From: Streptomyces hundungensis
Lineage (GTDB): Bacteria > Actinomycetota > Actinomycetes > Streptomycetales > Streptomycetaceae
Length of the DNA stretch: 64,000 bases
NCBI RefSeq assembly: GCF_003627815.1
Contig: NZ_CP032698.1
Coordinates: 1,364,001-1,428,000 of the forward strand
Direction: 5' to 3'
Of the stretch, positions 1 to 9,124 are shown piece by piece (positions within the stretch are counted from its first letter, which is position 1; each line of letters starts with the position of its first letter). Below the pieces are notes generated by a model, which made no database searches, was not told the DNA's origin, and was given only the letters and a program-made list of their open reading frames with translations. Both the position numbers and the translations under genes were made by a program.

Positions 1-660
1 GAGATCCGTCCGTGCGCGCGACTCCTTCCGCGCCGGAGGAAAGCTCCGAGGCGAGGAGAGCAGTAGCGGGCTGGCCGATCGCAGTTCTTCGGCCCAAGTA
101 GGCTTCCTGGGACTGGTGTTGCAGGTATAGACGTCAGCGTAGGGATCACCCGACAGTCGTTCAGCGCCCGGAGGCCGAGGCCCGGACCGCGGGCCGTCGG
201 CACGCGGCAACCACCGAACCTCGGACCACCCTCCGAAAATACGTGGTCTCCACCATGAAGCGCCCCTAGGATTCTGGGGTTTGCAGGGATTGTCCCAGCA
301 CGCGCTTCGGGAACCGGGGGGACTTCTCATCATGCCGATCACGCCCATGGCCTTGGTCATGCTGACCCTCCTGGTCCTCGCGATGAAGGCGTTCGACACG
401 GCGCCGCACCGCCGAACCGCGGAGCCCGGCATGGAGTCGGAGGGCGCGGAAACGGGGACTCCCCGGTGACCGCACCGTCCCCGCAGCACCCCGGACGGGC
501 CTCACGGCGGCGCGCGCAGACAATGGGCCGCCCGCCGCCGGTCATGTCGTCGCTCCGTTCCGCTGGTCGCCCGGCCTGCGGGGCATGACTCCGGACGTCG
601 GGCGGTCACGGACCGCGCCGTCGCGCCCATGGCCTTCTGCTTCGTGAGAGCCCTGGTGGT
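1..660. other. Left-edge region with no convincing long gene
   Basis: No open frame here has both a recognisable product and a good start. The only candidate is the 45-codon frame at 332-469, listed separately. I see no tRNA, insertion sequence or strong terminator. Confidence 0.5.
332..469 (+). CDS. Possible small membrane peptide (45 aa)
   Basis: A short ATG frame lies behind a G-rich stretch about nine bases upstream that could act as a ribosome binding site. Residues 5-18 form a hydrophobic run that could span a membrane, followed by a polar, charged tail. No family is recognised. It could be chance, since the flanks are non-coding and the peptide is short. Confidence 0.25.
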   Translation: MPITPMALVMLTLLVLAMKAFDTAPHRRTAEPGMESEGAETGTPR

Positions 661-1074
661 TCAGTGCTTGCGCTTGAGGGCCTCCTCAACCGTGGCGAGG
701 GGACGGAAGAGCTCCTTGAGCCCGGTGGCTTCGAGGATCCGCAGGTGCCACGGCCGGACACAGACCAGAGCCAGGCGACCATCACGTTCCACGGCCCTGC
801 GCCTTGCCCGGCAGAGCAGACCGAGGGCGGAACAGTCGAGGAACTGCACGGGCCGCAGATCCACGATCACCTCAGCCCGGTGCGGGGCGGTGGCGGCGTC
901 GGTGTGCACCTGGATCTCAGGGACGGTGCTCAGGTCGATGGTGCCGCGGATCTCGACCACGGTGACACCGTGAAGGAGGTAACTGCGCGCGTGCCGGTAC
1001 GGAACCGGCGATATTTCCGGCATCGCCATCGAATGGCGCTGCCCTGACGCTGCGTTCGCATCCCGGATGCCCAT
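661..1074 (-). CDS. STAS-domain anti-sigma factor antagonist
   Basis: This 137-residue protein is a single STAS domain of the BldG/SpoIIAA/RsbV type. Such proteins bind an anti-sigma kinase and free its sigma factor when a conserved serine is unphosphorylated. The diagnostic segment is VDLRPVQFLDCSALGLLC (about residues 71-88), where the serine after D-C is the predicted phosphorylation site. The ATG start has AGGA seven bases upstream. No anti-sigma kinase or sigma gene is adjacent, so the partner is elsewhere. The nearby PRC-barrel, DUF5994 and GAF-ANTAR genes fit a stress-response neighbourhood, but that link is inferred. Confidence 0.9.
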   Translation of the reverse strand: MGIRDANAASGQRHSMAMPEISPVPYRHARSYLLHGVTVVEIRGTIDLSTVPEIQVHTDAATAPHRAEVIVDLRPVQFLDCSALGLLCRARRRAVERDGRLALVCVRPWHLRILEATGLKELFRPLATVEEALKRKH

Positions 1075-1687
1075 GGGCGGTTCCTGACGTGGGGGCCCCG
1101 CTGCCGGGGGTTCGTGGTCGTCGGACCGTCACCGGGGGCTGGGGCAACGCTCAACCAGCATAAGAAGTACGGGAGTTGCAGAAACGTCAACGCGTCTGAT
1201 CGTCCATCCATACGAGTGGCAACGACCCCTGCCCCTTGACACGTGCACGTTGGGCACAGGCCGTGGCCGGAAGTTTCGACGCGTCGAACGAAGCGGTACG
1301 GGCAGGGCGGCGCTCAGTTCCTGGACCGGGAGCCGGCGGGAACGTCCTGGTGCGGGCGGCGCCCCCGGGTGGCGCGGCGGCAGCAGCGACCGTTCCGGGG
1401 TGGCTGCGGGGGTGGGTGCGCCAGCCGGTCCCCAGGCGCTCGCGCCCGGAGGGGTTGCCTCCGGCCAAAGTCGAGCCGGGCAGGGGTAATGCGGGATGCC
1501 CGGGAGTAGGTTCGAAGAGCACTCATGGACGCGCCGCACGGTGAACCGGACTCTGCTGTCGGACAAGGGCCGGACAGGAGGTGCCGCGGGCGGCACCGTC
1601 CCGGACTGGTCGGCATTGCCTTCCGGGAGAGCAGGCGTGCAATCTGCTGGGTCTCATCCGGCAGCCCGCGGTCGTGACAGCGAGTCC

Positions 1688-1912
1688 ATGCCCATGGCGA
1701 AAGGCCCGGACGGGAGGTGCACCCGGGTCCCGGTGGGCAGTTGGGCCCTACGCGGTATCGACGTGTTGCAGGACGGCCGCCGCCCCTTCGCCGACGGCGC
1801 GGCGACGGCCTCCTGCGCGAGGAGGTGGGCTCCCCTCCGCACCCTCCTCGCTCCCCCCGTCCTCGACGGCACCCGGGGTCCGCGGGAATGGCCCCGGCTC
1901 GAACTGCCGTGA
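1688..1912 (+). CDS. Hypothetical 74-aa protein or gene remnant
   Basis: From the ATG at 1688 the frame has mostly G or C third positions, as real genes here do, and stops ten bases before a 17-bp perfect terminator hairpin. The same frame stays open upstream to 1496. I recognise no domain. The ribosome binding site is weak (AGCGAG). It may be the end of a decayed gene whose terminator survives. Confidence 0.3.
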   Translation: MPMAKGPDGRCTRVPVGSWALRGIDVLQDGRRPFADGAATASCARRWAPLRTLLAPPVLDGTRGPREWPRLELP

Positions 1913-1922
1913 GGGGACGAAG

Positions 1923-1960
1923 GGCCGGAGTCGCCGCACACGGGTGCGGCGACTCCGGCC
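1923..1960 (+). terminator. Perfect 17-bp hairpin terminator
   Basis: Arms at 1923-1939 and 1944-1960 are exact reverse complements around the loop ACGG. No U tract follows, as is usual in Streptomyces. It could serve either strand, and no well-supported gene abuts it. Confidence 0.75.
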
Positions 1961-2396
1961 ACCCCGGCCGAAGGGGTGAACGGTGACGCAGACCCGGGGG
2001 CTGGGGGCCAAGAGGCGGACGGCACAGTCACGTGCCACGGGACGCGCGTACCGCTCGCCATTGTGTCCACTGGGCATCGTAGGCCGGACTCGCCGCGAGG
2101 CAACCATGCGAATCCGGCCGCTCCACACCCGCCGCGAGCGGAATCCCACCGGTGGTCCCGCCCCGGTGAAGAAGCCCCATCGGCCTGTCGGACGCCGACC
2201 TCGGCATAGCGTCGTCGGGCGAACCGGAGCGCATGAAGGAGAAGGCGCGAGCGCTCACGGAACTCCTACGGCCCTGGCGAGCGAAGTCCCGGGCTGCGGC
2301 TCGGCCCGCACGAGTACGACGGCCGCTGCGTCCTGGCGATGACGCCCTGCGAGACCCAGCCCACGCCCTCTGTCGACGCCGGGTCGTCGTCGGCGC

Positions 2397-4775
2397 TCAA
2401 TTCCAGGTCCAGTCGGTGACTTCGGGGAGATCGGTGCCGTGTTCCCGGATCCAGGCATGATGCCGCAGCCGGGTGTCCGCGAGTTCCTGTCGTACGCTCC
2501 CGGCGCGCACCGCCAGGCCCGGGACGCGGTCGATGACGTCCATGGCCAGGCGGTAGCGGTCGAGGTCATTGCGTACGACCATGTCGAAGGGCGTGGTGGT
2601 GGATCCCTCCTCCTTGTAGCCGCGAACGTGGAAATGGGCGTGCCCGGTGCGGCGGTACGCCAGACGGTGGATCAGCCACGGGTAGCCGTGGTAGGCGAAG
2701 ACGACCGGCCTGTCGGCGGTGAACAGGGCGTCGAACTCCGCGTCCGCCATGCCGTGCGGATGCTCTTCGGCGGGGAGCAGCCGGGCCAGGTCCACCACGT
2801 TGACGACGCGTACGGCCAGATCCGGTAGGTGGCGGCGGAGCAGCCGTGCGGCGGCCAGCACCTCCAGGGTCGGCACGTCGCCCGCACAGGCGAGCACGAC
2901 GTCGGGTTCGTCGCCGGTCTCGGTGCCGGCCCAGTCCCAGATCCCGGCGCCCCGTGCGCAGTGGCCTCGGGCCTCGTCGAGGGTCAGCCAGTCGAAGCAG
3001 GGCTGCTTGCCCGCGACGACCACGTTGACGTAGTCGCGGGTGCGCAGCACGTGGTCCGCCACCACGAGCAGGGTGTTGGCATCCGGGGGGAGGTAGACCC
3101 GCACGATCTCGGGGGACTTGTTGAGTACGTGGTCGATGAAGCCCGGGTCCTGGTGCGAGAAACCGTTGTTGTCCTGCCGCCACACATGCGAGGTGAGCAG
3201 GTAGTTGAGGGAGGCGATGGGGCGGCGCCACGGAATCCGACGTGTGGTGCGCAGCCATTTGATGTGCTGGTTGACCATTGAATCCACGATGTGGACGAAG
3301 GCTTCGTAGCAGGAGAACACCCCGTGCCGACCGGTGAGGAGATAGCCCTCCAGCCAGCCCTGGCAGGTGTGTTCGGACAGGATCTCCATCACGCGACCGT
3401 GCCGGTCCAGGTTCTCGTCGACCTCCAGCGTCTTCTCCTGCCATGCCTTGCCCGTGGCCCGGTACACGTCCTGGAGCCGGTTGGAGGCCGTCTCGTCCGG
3501 GCCGAACAGCCGGAAGTCGCGTCGTCCTGCCGTGCGCGCCATGACCGTCTCCAGCAGACCTCCCAGGACCCGGGTGGGTTCGTGCTGCATCGCGCCCGGC
3601 TTGTCGACCGGCACGGCGTACCCCTCGAGGGACGGCATGGGAAGGTCGCGTACCAGCAGGCCTCCGTTGGTGTGCGCGCTCGCGCCGAGGCGATGTGTTC
3701 CCTCAGGTATGTACTCCAGTACCTGCGCGCTCGGGCGGCCCTGGTCGTCGAAGAGTTCACGCGGCCGGTAGGAGCGCAGCCATTGTTCCAACTGTTCCAA
3801 GTGGCGCGGGTTTTCGCGGACCGCGGCGAGGGGGACTTGATGGGCGCGCCAGGTGCCCTCCACGAGAAGACCGTCGACCTCGGCCGGACCGGTCCAGCCC
3901 TTGGGCGTGCGCAGAACGATCACCGGCCAGCGTTGGCGTTCGGTGACGCCCTCGCGGCGGGCCTCGTGCTGGATGGCGTTGATGCGGCTGACCGCGGTGT
4001 CCATGGCTTGCGCCATGGCAGCGTGGACGTGGAGCGGGTCGTCGCCCTCGACATGGAGCGGGTCGTGGCCCAATCCGCGCAGCAGGTGGTCGAGTTCGCC
4101 GACGGGGAGTCGGGCGAGTATCGATGGGTTGGCGATCTTGTAGCCGTTGAGGTGAAGGATCGGCAGGACCGCGCCGTCGTGGACCGGGTCGAGGAACTTG
4201 TTGGAGTGCCAGGAGGCTGCCAGCGGCCCGGTCTCGGCCTCCCCGTCACCGATCACGCAGGCGACCAGCAGTTCCGGATTGTCGAGCGCGGCGCCGTAGG
4301 CGTGGGAGAGCGAGTAGCCGAGCTCACCGCCCTCGTGAATCGATCCGGGGGTCTGCGGCGCGACATGGCTGGGCACTCCGCCCGGGAAGGAGAACTGGCG
4401 GAACAGCAGCGCCATGCCTTCCGCGTCACGGCTGACATCCGGGTACGTCTGCGAATAGCTGCCCTCCAGCCAGGAGTTGGCGAGGACGGCCGGCCCTCCG
4501 TGGCCGGGTCCCCAGACACAGATGGCAGCCATGTCCTGGTTCTTGATCACGCGGTTGAGGTGGGTGTGCACGAGGTTGAGACCGGGCGATGTACCCCAGT
4601 GGCCCAGCAGCCTTGGCTTGATGTGTTCCGGACGGAGCGGCTCGTCGAGCAGCGGGTTGGCCATCAGGTAGATCTGGCCGACGGTCAGGTAATTGGCCGC
4701 GCGCCAGTGCGCGTCGAGCGCCAACAGCTCTTTGTCGCTCAGGTAGTTGGCTGGTTCCTGCTCGCTGTCGGACAT
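2397..4775 (-). CDS. xfp: Phosphoketolase (xylulose-5-P / fructose-6-P)
   Basis: This thiamine-diphosphate enzyme splits xylulose 5-phosphate, and often fructose 6-phosphate, with phosphate to give acetyl phosphate. The 792-residue length is normal. Both family signatures are visible: [18 protein letters not shown], and the ThDP-binding [10 protein letters not shown]...VIGDGE just after it. [20 protein letters not shown] near the N terminus is also typical. The ATG at 4775 was chosen because GGAGGAA precedes it by a few bases; the frame stays open further upstream but without family similarity. The gene is monocistronic. No acetate kinase or phosphotransacetylase lies next to it. Confidence 0.97.
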   Translation of the reverse strand: MSDSEQEPANYLSDKELLALDAHWRAANYLTVGQIYLMANPLLDEPLRPEHIKPRLLGHWGTSPGLNLVHTHLNRVIKNQDMAAICVWGPGHGGPAVLANSWLEGSYSQTYPDVSRDAEGMALLFRQFSFPGGVPSHVAPQTPGSIHEGGELGYSLSHAYGAALDNPELLVACVIGDGEAETGPLAASWHSNKFLDPVHDGAVLPILHLNGYKIANPSILARLPVGELDHLLRGLGHDPLHVEGDDPLHVHAAMAQAMDTAVSRINAIQHEARREGVTERQRWPVIVLRTPKGWTGPAEVDGLLVEGTWRAHQVPLAAVRENPRHLEQLEQWLRSYRPRELFDDQGRPSAQVLEYIPEGTHRLGASAHTNGGLLVRDLPMPSLEGYAVPVDKPGAMQHEPTRVLGGLLETVMARTAGRRDFRLFGPDETASNRLQDVYRATGKAWQEKTLEVDENLDRHGRVMEILSEHTCQGWLEGYLLTGRHGVFSCYEAFVHIVDSMVNQHIKWLRTTRRIPWRRPIASLNYLLTSHVWRQDNNGFSHQDPGFIDHVLNKSPEIVRVYLPPDANTLLVVADHVLRTRDYVNVVVAGKQPCFDWLTLDEARGHCARGAGIWDWAGTETGDEPDVVLACAGDVPTLEVLAAARLLRRHLPDLAVRVVNVVDLARLLPAEEHPHGMADAEFDALFTADRPVVFAYHGYPWLIHRLAYRRTGHAHFHVRGYKEEGSTTTPFDMVVRNDLDRYRLAMDVIDRVPGLAVRAGSVRQELADTRLRHHAWIREHGTDLPEVTDWTWN

Positions 4776-5234
4776 GTCTTGGTTCCTCCATCTGTGGCCG
4801 CCTGGAGTGGTGAAGCGGTGCTGAACGGGCGGCCGGGCGCACCAGCGGACGATGGTGCCGTGCGAGCGGGGGCCTGGGGTGGGGCGGGAGCGGGAAGCCG
4901 TACGTGTCGGCCGGCGAGGTGAACGGGAGCGGAGCACGGACCGGACGGGCGGTCGCCGCGGGCGGCTGGGGTCAGCGGCAGGCCGGCCCGACTCGCGCAT
5001 CGACGCATCGGCCACCTCCCGGGAGCGGAACCACGCGGTCGCAGCCGGGTCCGGGGCTTCGGTCAACAGCCTAGCTCCGCGCACTGATTACCGACACCCA
5101 TCAGTACCGGCCTGGGGCCTGCCCGGTGTCCGCCCTGCGAACACGGCCGGCGTCGGCGCGCCGCGGAGCCCACGGGGGACCTGGTCCGTGCCCCTGTCGG
5201 CCCGGTGCCCTCGGAGAGGTCGGTCCGGGCGTGG
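4776..5234. other. Leader region between xfp and a small membrane gene
   Basis: This 460-bp gap should hold the xfp promoter, reading leftward. I could not identify a convincing -35/-10 pair or operator, and no supported gene is present. Confidence 0.5.
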
Positions 5235-5402
5235 TCAGCGCACCCGGCCCCGCCCGGAGTGGCGCCATCGCACCGCGAGATGAACCAAGGCGCCGGCGAA
5301 CAGCACGATCGCGATGAACAGCAGATACAGCAGCCCATGGGCCAGCACGCCGATGAAGCCGAGCACGATCGCGGCGATGACCAGGAGCAGGAAGAAGACC
5401 AT
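5235..5402 (-). CDS. Small hydrophobic membrane protein (55 aa)
   Basis: The protein is almost entirely two transmembrane helices (residues 2-20 and 22-44) with a short basic, presumably cytoplasmic tail, RWRHSGRGRVR. The ATG at 5402 follows GAGGAGG at good spacing, which supports the start despite the short length. It begins 32 bases after the stop of the PRC-barrel gene, so the two are probably co-transcribed. Small hydrophobic proteins of this kind are common in Streptomyces stress regions; function is unknown. Confidence 0.75.
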   Translation of the reverse strand: MVFFLLLVIAAIVLGFIGVLAHGLLYLLFIAIVLFAGALVHLAVRWRHSGRGRVR

Positions 5403-5434
5403 GATGCTGACGCCTCCTCGGCTGATGCCGGGCG

Positions 5435-5791
5435 CTAGCGACGGGCGAGCTGTCGCTCGCCGCCGGCACCGGGTTGGTAGGCCATGCCGTAGTGCGCGAA
5501 CACCGCCGCCTCGTCCTCGGCGGGCAACACGTCGTCCGTGCCGATCGCCGGGCACTTCTTCACGAGCGCCTTTCCGTGGGCGACCTTCACATAGCCCGGT
5601 CCCACGATCGCGCCGTCCAGGGGCACGAAGACCAGGCGGTGGCGGGTGGGCAGACCGATCTCGACCGTGGCCATCGCCGGTTCATCGGTACGCGTGTCCA
5701 CATAGACCGCCTCCAACGAGCCGATCCCGTGCCCGTCCGGGTCTACGACGTTCTGTGTACGCCACTCACGGATATCCGCGGCCTGGATCAT
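5435..5791 (-). CDS. PRC-barrel domain protein
   Basis: This 118-residue protein resembles the PRC-barrel family, small beta-barrel domains found alone or fused to RimM-like proteins. The N-terminal part IREWRTQNVVDPDGHGIGSLEAVYVDT is typical, and a second strand set follows (TVEIGLPTRHRLVFVPLDGA). The start is GTG at 5797 or ATG two codons later; I prefer the ATG because GAGGGG is then properly spaced. It lies upstream of the small hydrophobic gene in a likely two-gene operon. Actinobacterial members are often linked to stress responses, but no biochemical role can be read from the sequence. Confidence 0.85.
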   Translation of the reverse strand: MIQAADIREWRTQNVVDPDGHGIGSLEAVYVDTRTDEPAMATVEIGLPTRHRLVFVPLDGAIVGPGYVKVAHGKALVKKCPAIGTDDVLPAEDEAAVFAHYGMAYQPGAGGERQLARR

Positions 5792-5994
5792 CCTCACCCC
5801 TCTATTGCCACAACGGTGACTCCGGGTTCACTTCTCAAGTCTGCGCGCACTCGTCCACCCGCACCACAGGGTTCCATCGAGCGGAATCGTCCTCCCGGTC
5901 CGTCGCACCGCCGGAACTGTCGGGGCGAGGGCACGGGCAGCCCCATGTCGTGGCCGGCCCCGCGGTGTCCCAAGGGAAGCGCGGGGCCGAATCG

Positions 5995-6423
5995 TCAGAG
6001 CGCCAGCATGCGGACCGTGGCCTCCCGGTACTCCTGGAGGGCGATGCGAAGTTCCTCGCTCTCGACCCGGTTCTCCTGCCCTTGCCAATTCGCGCGCAAG
6101 GTGCCTTGCTGCCGTGCCGCGAGAGCGTTCGTCAGGCAAGTGACCATGTCGGCGAGCGCGTTGTCGGCCTCTTCCACGGCCCGATGCGGGCTGTCGGCGA
6201 AGTTGTCGACGGCCCGCTGGAGGCGAAGGGCCAGCTCCTCTCGTTCATCCGCCGAAAGGAGCCGGTGTTCCGCCACCCGGGTGCGTTCCGCGTTGGCGGA
6301 TCGGGTGCGCCCGTCTCCTGGAGCCTGAGCCGGCTCGGGTCCGGTTGTCTGTGACGCGCGCCGCGTGGTGCGGTCCGGAGGATCAGCCTTGGGCTGCCGT
6401 GCGCGTTCGGAGTCGTACAGCAT
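5995..6423 (-). CDS. Conserved hypothetical protein with a helical C-terminal domain
   Basis: The 142 residues split into a charged, low-complexity N-terminal 50 and a helical C-terminal domain. That domain (ADNALADMV ... RANWQGQ ... SEELRIALQEYREATVRML) follows the pattern of a widespread actinobacterial family of unknown function with FxDxPRxAVxxAD, a tryptophan-containing linker and a terminal LRxALxxYRxFxxRLL. Here several aromatic positions of the last motif are changed, suggesting a divergent paralog. The ATG at 6423 follows AGAGGAAAG. The gene stands alone. No catalytic motif or membrane segment is visible. Confidence 0.75.
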   Translation of the reverse strand: MLYDSERARQPKADPPDRTTRRASQTTGPEPAQAPGDGRTRSANAERTRVAEHRLLSADEREELALRLQRAVDNFADSPHRAVEEADNALADMVTCLTNALAARQQGTLRANWQGQENRVESEELRIALQEYREATVRMLAL

Positions 6424-7257
6424 TACGTGCCACTTTCCTCTGCTTGGTGTCAGCCGTCGATGGTGCACATGGAGCCGGAGCCGCCGGCCGGAGGGCAACC
6501 GGTGTCGGGTCGAGCTCGACCGCGTGCGGGGAGGAGACGTCGGGCCTCGACCATGAACCGCCGCCACATCCCGACTCGGGCCACGTCTCATGGCTCACGG
6601 TCCGCGACAGCGGTCGCTCCCCGAGATCAGGGTCCCCGCCGCGCGGCAGGGCCGCGACTCCTGTTGTCCGCGGAGTCCGGGCGAAGCAGAACGGAGGCAC
6701 GCCGTCCGGATGATCCGGGAAGTCGTGGCCTCACGCCTACCTGGCAGTCAACTCCCCGCACTCCGCCCTGTCAACGCGACGGCGATCCGGCCGGGTTCGC
6801 GGGCCGGGGGCGGGTCAAGGGGGTTCGAGCGGGCTCGACGGCCTCCTCCTGACGCGGTGGCTCGGCGGGGCCATTGACAGGACATGAGGAGCGGCGTTGA
6901 GTGACGGACAGGGCGCTGGGTCGTGACGCTCCGGGATCACCGGGGAGTCTCCTCCCACCCCTCGCTTCGCCAAGACCCCGCGAAACGCAGAGCGCACTCC
7001 TGCGAAGCGGAGGTCCGCCCGTGTTTCCGTGGTTCGTACCGCATCAGCCACCGCAGGTCCATCCTCGACCACGGGACGGGCGGCGTACGCCGAGATACTT
7101 CTCCCGGTGCCTCACCCGCACGAGAAGGGGGATCGTCATGCCCTTCGTGAGAAGACCAAGGACGTGCTCGGCCCCTGGATGCAACTCGCGGCGCAGGAAG
7201 CGTAGTTGAGAGTCCCCACAAGGACCCTCCCGCCCCCCGACGAGAAGGAGCACTTCC
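6424..7257. other. 0.8-kb gap with a possible gene remnant near its right end
   Basis: No full gene is supported. From the GTG at 7107 to the TAG at 7203-7205 a short frame reads VPHPHEKGDRHALREKTKDV then LGPWMQLAAQEA, which looks like a real C terminus. No ATG-started frame of useful length precedes it, so it may be a short peptide or the tail of a decayed gene ahead of the PRC-barrel gene. Confidence 0.4.
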
Positions 7258-7620
7258 GTGAACGAGAACGTGTGGGCGTACCGGCCCGTGACCGCCCACC
7301 AGACGGGCATGGACCTGACCGGATACAAGGTCGAGGCGAGTGACGGCAGCATCGGCAAGGTCGACAAGCACTCCGAGGACGTCGACGCCGCGTACATCGT
7401 CGTCGACACCGCACCCTGGATCTTCGGCAAGGAGGTCCTCCTGCCCGCCGGCGTCGTGGCGCGCGTCGACCCCACGCAAAAGAAGATCTACTTGGACCGC
7501 ACCAAGGGCCAGATCAAGAACGCACCCGAGTTCGACAAGGAAAAGCACCTCGGCAACCCCGACTACCACCAGCAGGTGGGCACGTACTACGCACACCCGC
7601 GCCCGCGCCCGATGATGTAG
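7258..7620 (+). CDS. PRC-barrel domain protein
   Basis: A 120-residue soluble protein. The PRC-barrel occupies about residues 15-75: GYKVEASDGSIGKVDKH, then the strand-rich AAYIVVDTAPWIFGKEVLLPAGVVARVD. The tail KEKHLGNPDYHQQVGTYY is typical of the actinobacterial subgroup. It starts with GTG after GAAGGAG. It is not closely similar to the other PRC-barrel protein at 5435-5791, so this is not a recent duplication. No neighbour is close enough to be in an operon. Confidence 0.92.
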   Translation: MNENVWAYRPVTAHQTGMDLTGYKVEASDGSIGKVDKHSEDVDAAYIVVDTAPWIFGKEVLLPAGVVARVDPTQKKIYLDRTKGQIKNAPEFDKEKHLGNPDYHQQVGTYYAHPRPRPMM

Positions 7621-8194
7621 GCGCGATCGGCGGTCCCGCCGCGATGACGCGCCGGGCACCCTACCCGAGCGGCGGGGCGTCCGGCACCCGCCGTCGCCGG
7701 TGAGGACGGCCCGGCGACCGACGGCGACCAGTACGGCTGACCTCGTCCGGACAGGAACGGGCACCTCGACGGGAACGGCGACGCCCCTGGCTCCGATGAC
7801 CACTGTCCCCGGGGCGCGCGGCGCGGCCGGGTCCGCCCCCTCTCCGCGGCGCGGCCCGTTCGGCGCCTCCCAACTCACGTGCCCTACAGAGGAGTTCAGC
7901 GGCTCCTCCGTGCGCTCTCGCGGCGCGGGCGGACCCGGCAACGCGGAACCCCGACGGAGCTCTACGGAGGAGGTGCTCCGTGCGCTTCGCCGCTACGCTC
8001 CGGCCGTCGTCCGGGCCCGACCGGCTTCGGGGACGAGTCCCACAACGCCGCACCAATTCCCATCGCCCGCCCCCGCCGAGGAGTACGGTTGAGGCATCGG
8101 GAGCACTTCGCACTCCGGCCTTCACGCCTCGTTCCCGGTGAGCCAAGACACGGGGTGTCGTCCCTGGACAGTGCCCCGGAGACAGGTCCGCGCC
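7621..8194. other. Non-coding stretch upstream of a DUF5994 gene
   Basis: I see no supported gene. Frames on both strands are arginine- and proline-rich shadows. The right end must contain the promoter of the DUF5994 gene at 8195, but no clear hexamers were identified. Confidence 0.45.
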
Positions 8195-8758
8195 ATGTCC
8201 GCGACCACGCCCGGCCGGCACTTCCCGCAGCGCGAACTCCCCGCGCGCGTCGCTCTGAAATCACCCGGCGGCTCCCCCGGACTCCTGGACGGTGCCTGGT
8301 GGCCCCGCTCCCGCGACCTGTTGCGTGAACTTCCCGCGCTGATCGACGTACTGGACCCGCGCTGGGCCCGGATCACTCACATCTGCGTGAACCCCCGGCT
8401 CTGGCCCGTCGTCCCGCGAAAGATCCCCGTGACCGGACATATGGTGAAGGCCGGCTGGTTCAAGGCCGAACAGGACCCGCACAAACTGCTCCTGCTGTCC
8501 TACACGGCCGGACGCTGGGACCTCCTCGTCGTCCCACCGGAGACCCCCGCCCCCGCGGCCGCCCGGCTGATGGCCGCCGCGACCGACGGCACCGGCCCCC
8601 AGCTCACCGCGAGCGGTCTCATGGCCGCGGAGGCGACCCACCACGACGCGACGGCCGTCGACCGGCTCCAGGACCGTGAGGAGGCGTGGGAGTACGAGGG
8701 CGGTGCCTCCTCGACCTACGCCGCCACCCCGGTCAGCCGCCTTCTGGTGGGGATGTGA
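8195..8758 (+). CDS. DUF5994 family protein
   Basis: This 187-residue protein matches the actinobacterial DUF5994 family, with GLLDGAWWPRSRDLLRELPALI near the N terminus and YTAGRWDLLVVPPET about residue 110. It has no signal peptide or membrane segment. Start ATG 8195 has GGAGACAGG upstream; the frame is open 19 codons further but without a site. A second DUF5994 protein is encoded at 10075-10515 on the far side of the slipin gene, sharing GAWWPRS and GRWDLLVVPP. Function is unknown. Confidence 0.88.
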   Translation: MSATTPGRHFPQRELPARVALKSPGGSPGLLDGAWWPRSRDLLRELPALIDVLDPRWARITHICVNPRLWPVVPRKIPVTGHMVKAGWFKAEQDPHKLLLLSYTAGRWDLLVVPPETPAPAAARLMAAATDGTGPQLTASGLMAAEATHHDATAVDRLQDREEAWEYEGGASSTYAATPVSRLLVGM

Positions 8759-8763
8759 CCGCC

Positions 8764-9036
8764 ATGGCCACGGCCCTGACCATCGTCGTCACCCTGCTCC
8801 TGATCGCCGCCGCGGCACGCGTGATCCACCTCCTCAACACCCAGCACTCCCAGAGGATCGCGCTGCACCACTACAGCCGCTTCCAGCCGGTAGGCCGAGG
8901 AACGCGCGGCAGCCCGGCACGACCGGCTCCTGGCATTGCCGAGCCGTCCGCCGTTGCGACCCACCGTGACCGGCGTGCGGGGGCCGCGGACGGCCGCGGC
9001 CCTCGGCGGAGCGTCCGCCGAGGGCCCAGCCGTTGA
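8764..9036 (+). CDS. Small membrane-anchored hypothetical protein (90 aa)
   Basis: The frame starts six bases after the DUF5994 stop, suggesting co-transcription. Residues 3-22 (ALTIVVTLLLIAAAARVIHL) form one transmembrane helix; the rest is basic and low complexity. A perfect 12-bp hairpin at 8999-9025 lies inside the last 13 codons, so the true functional end may be earlier or the hairpin serves as terminator while being translated. No family recognised. Confidence 0.5.
   Translation: MATALTIVVTLLLIAAAARVIHLLNTQHSQRIALHHYSRFQPVGRGTRGSPARPAPGIAEPSAVATHRDRRAGAADGRGPRRSVRRGPSR
8999..9025 (+). terminator. Perfect 12-bp hairpin inside the end of the preceding frame
   Basis: Arms at 8999-9010 and 9014-9025 are exact complements around the loop GCG. 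It probably ends the DUF5994 transcript, since the slipin gene starts 100 bases later. Confidence 0.65.
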
Positions 9037-9124
9037 TCCACGCCGCGTCCGCGTGGTCCACGGCCTTTCCGAGGCCCCCGCTCGGGTCCGGTGAAACCTC
9101 ACCCTCGTCCATGGGAGCGCCACC

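Larger units (their letters stand above)
1075..2396. other. 1.3-kb stretch without a recognisable gene; possible gene decay
   Basis: Frames on both strands overlap without a clear product. Two signs of former genes stand out. A GC3-rich frame at 1688-1912 ends ten bases before a perfect hairpin at 1923-1960. At about 2170-2400 one frame holds SPIGLSDADLG and MKEKARAL, and after a +1 shift continues with GLRLGPHEYDGRC and stops near 2415. No family was recognised for either. Confidence 0.4.

Noticed and set aside
1129..1596. 155-codon minus-strand frame
   Set aside because: Pro/Arg-rich with no coding bias, ribosome site or recognisable product.
3291..4922. 543-codon plus-strand frame antisense to phosphoketolase
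   Set aside because: High-GC antisense shadow; the minus-strand frame has both phosphoketolase signatures.
6937..7941. 334-codon minus-strand frame over the second PRC-barrel gene
   Set aside because: Antisense shadow; the plus-strand gene has the domain and a ribosome site.
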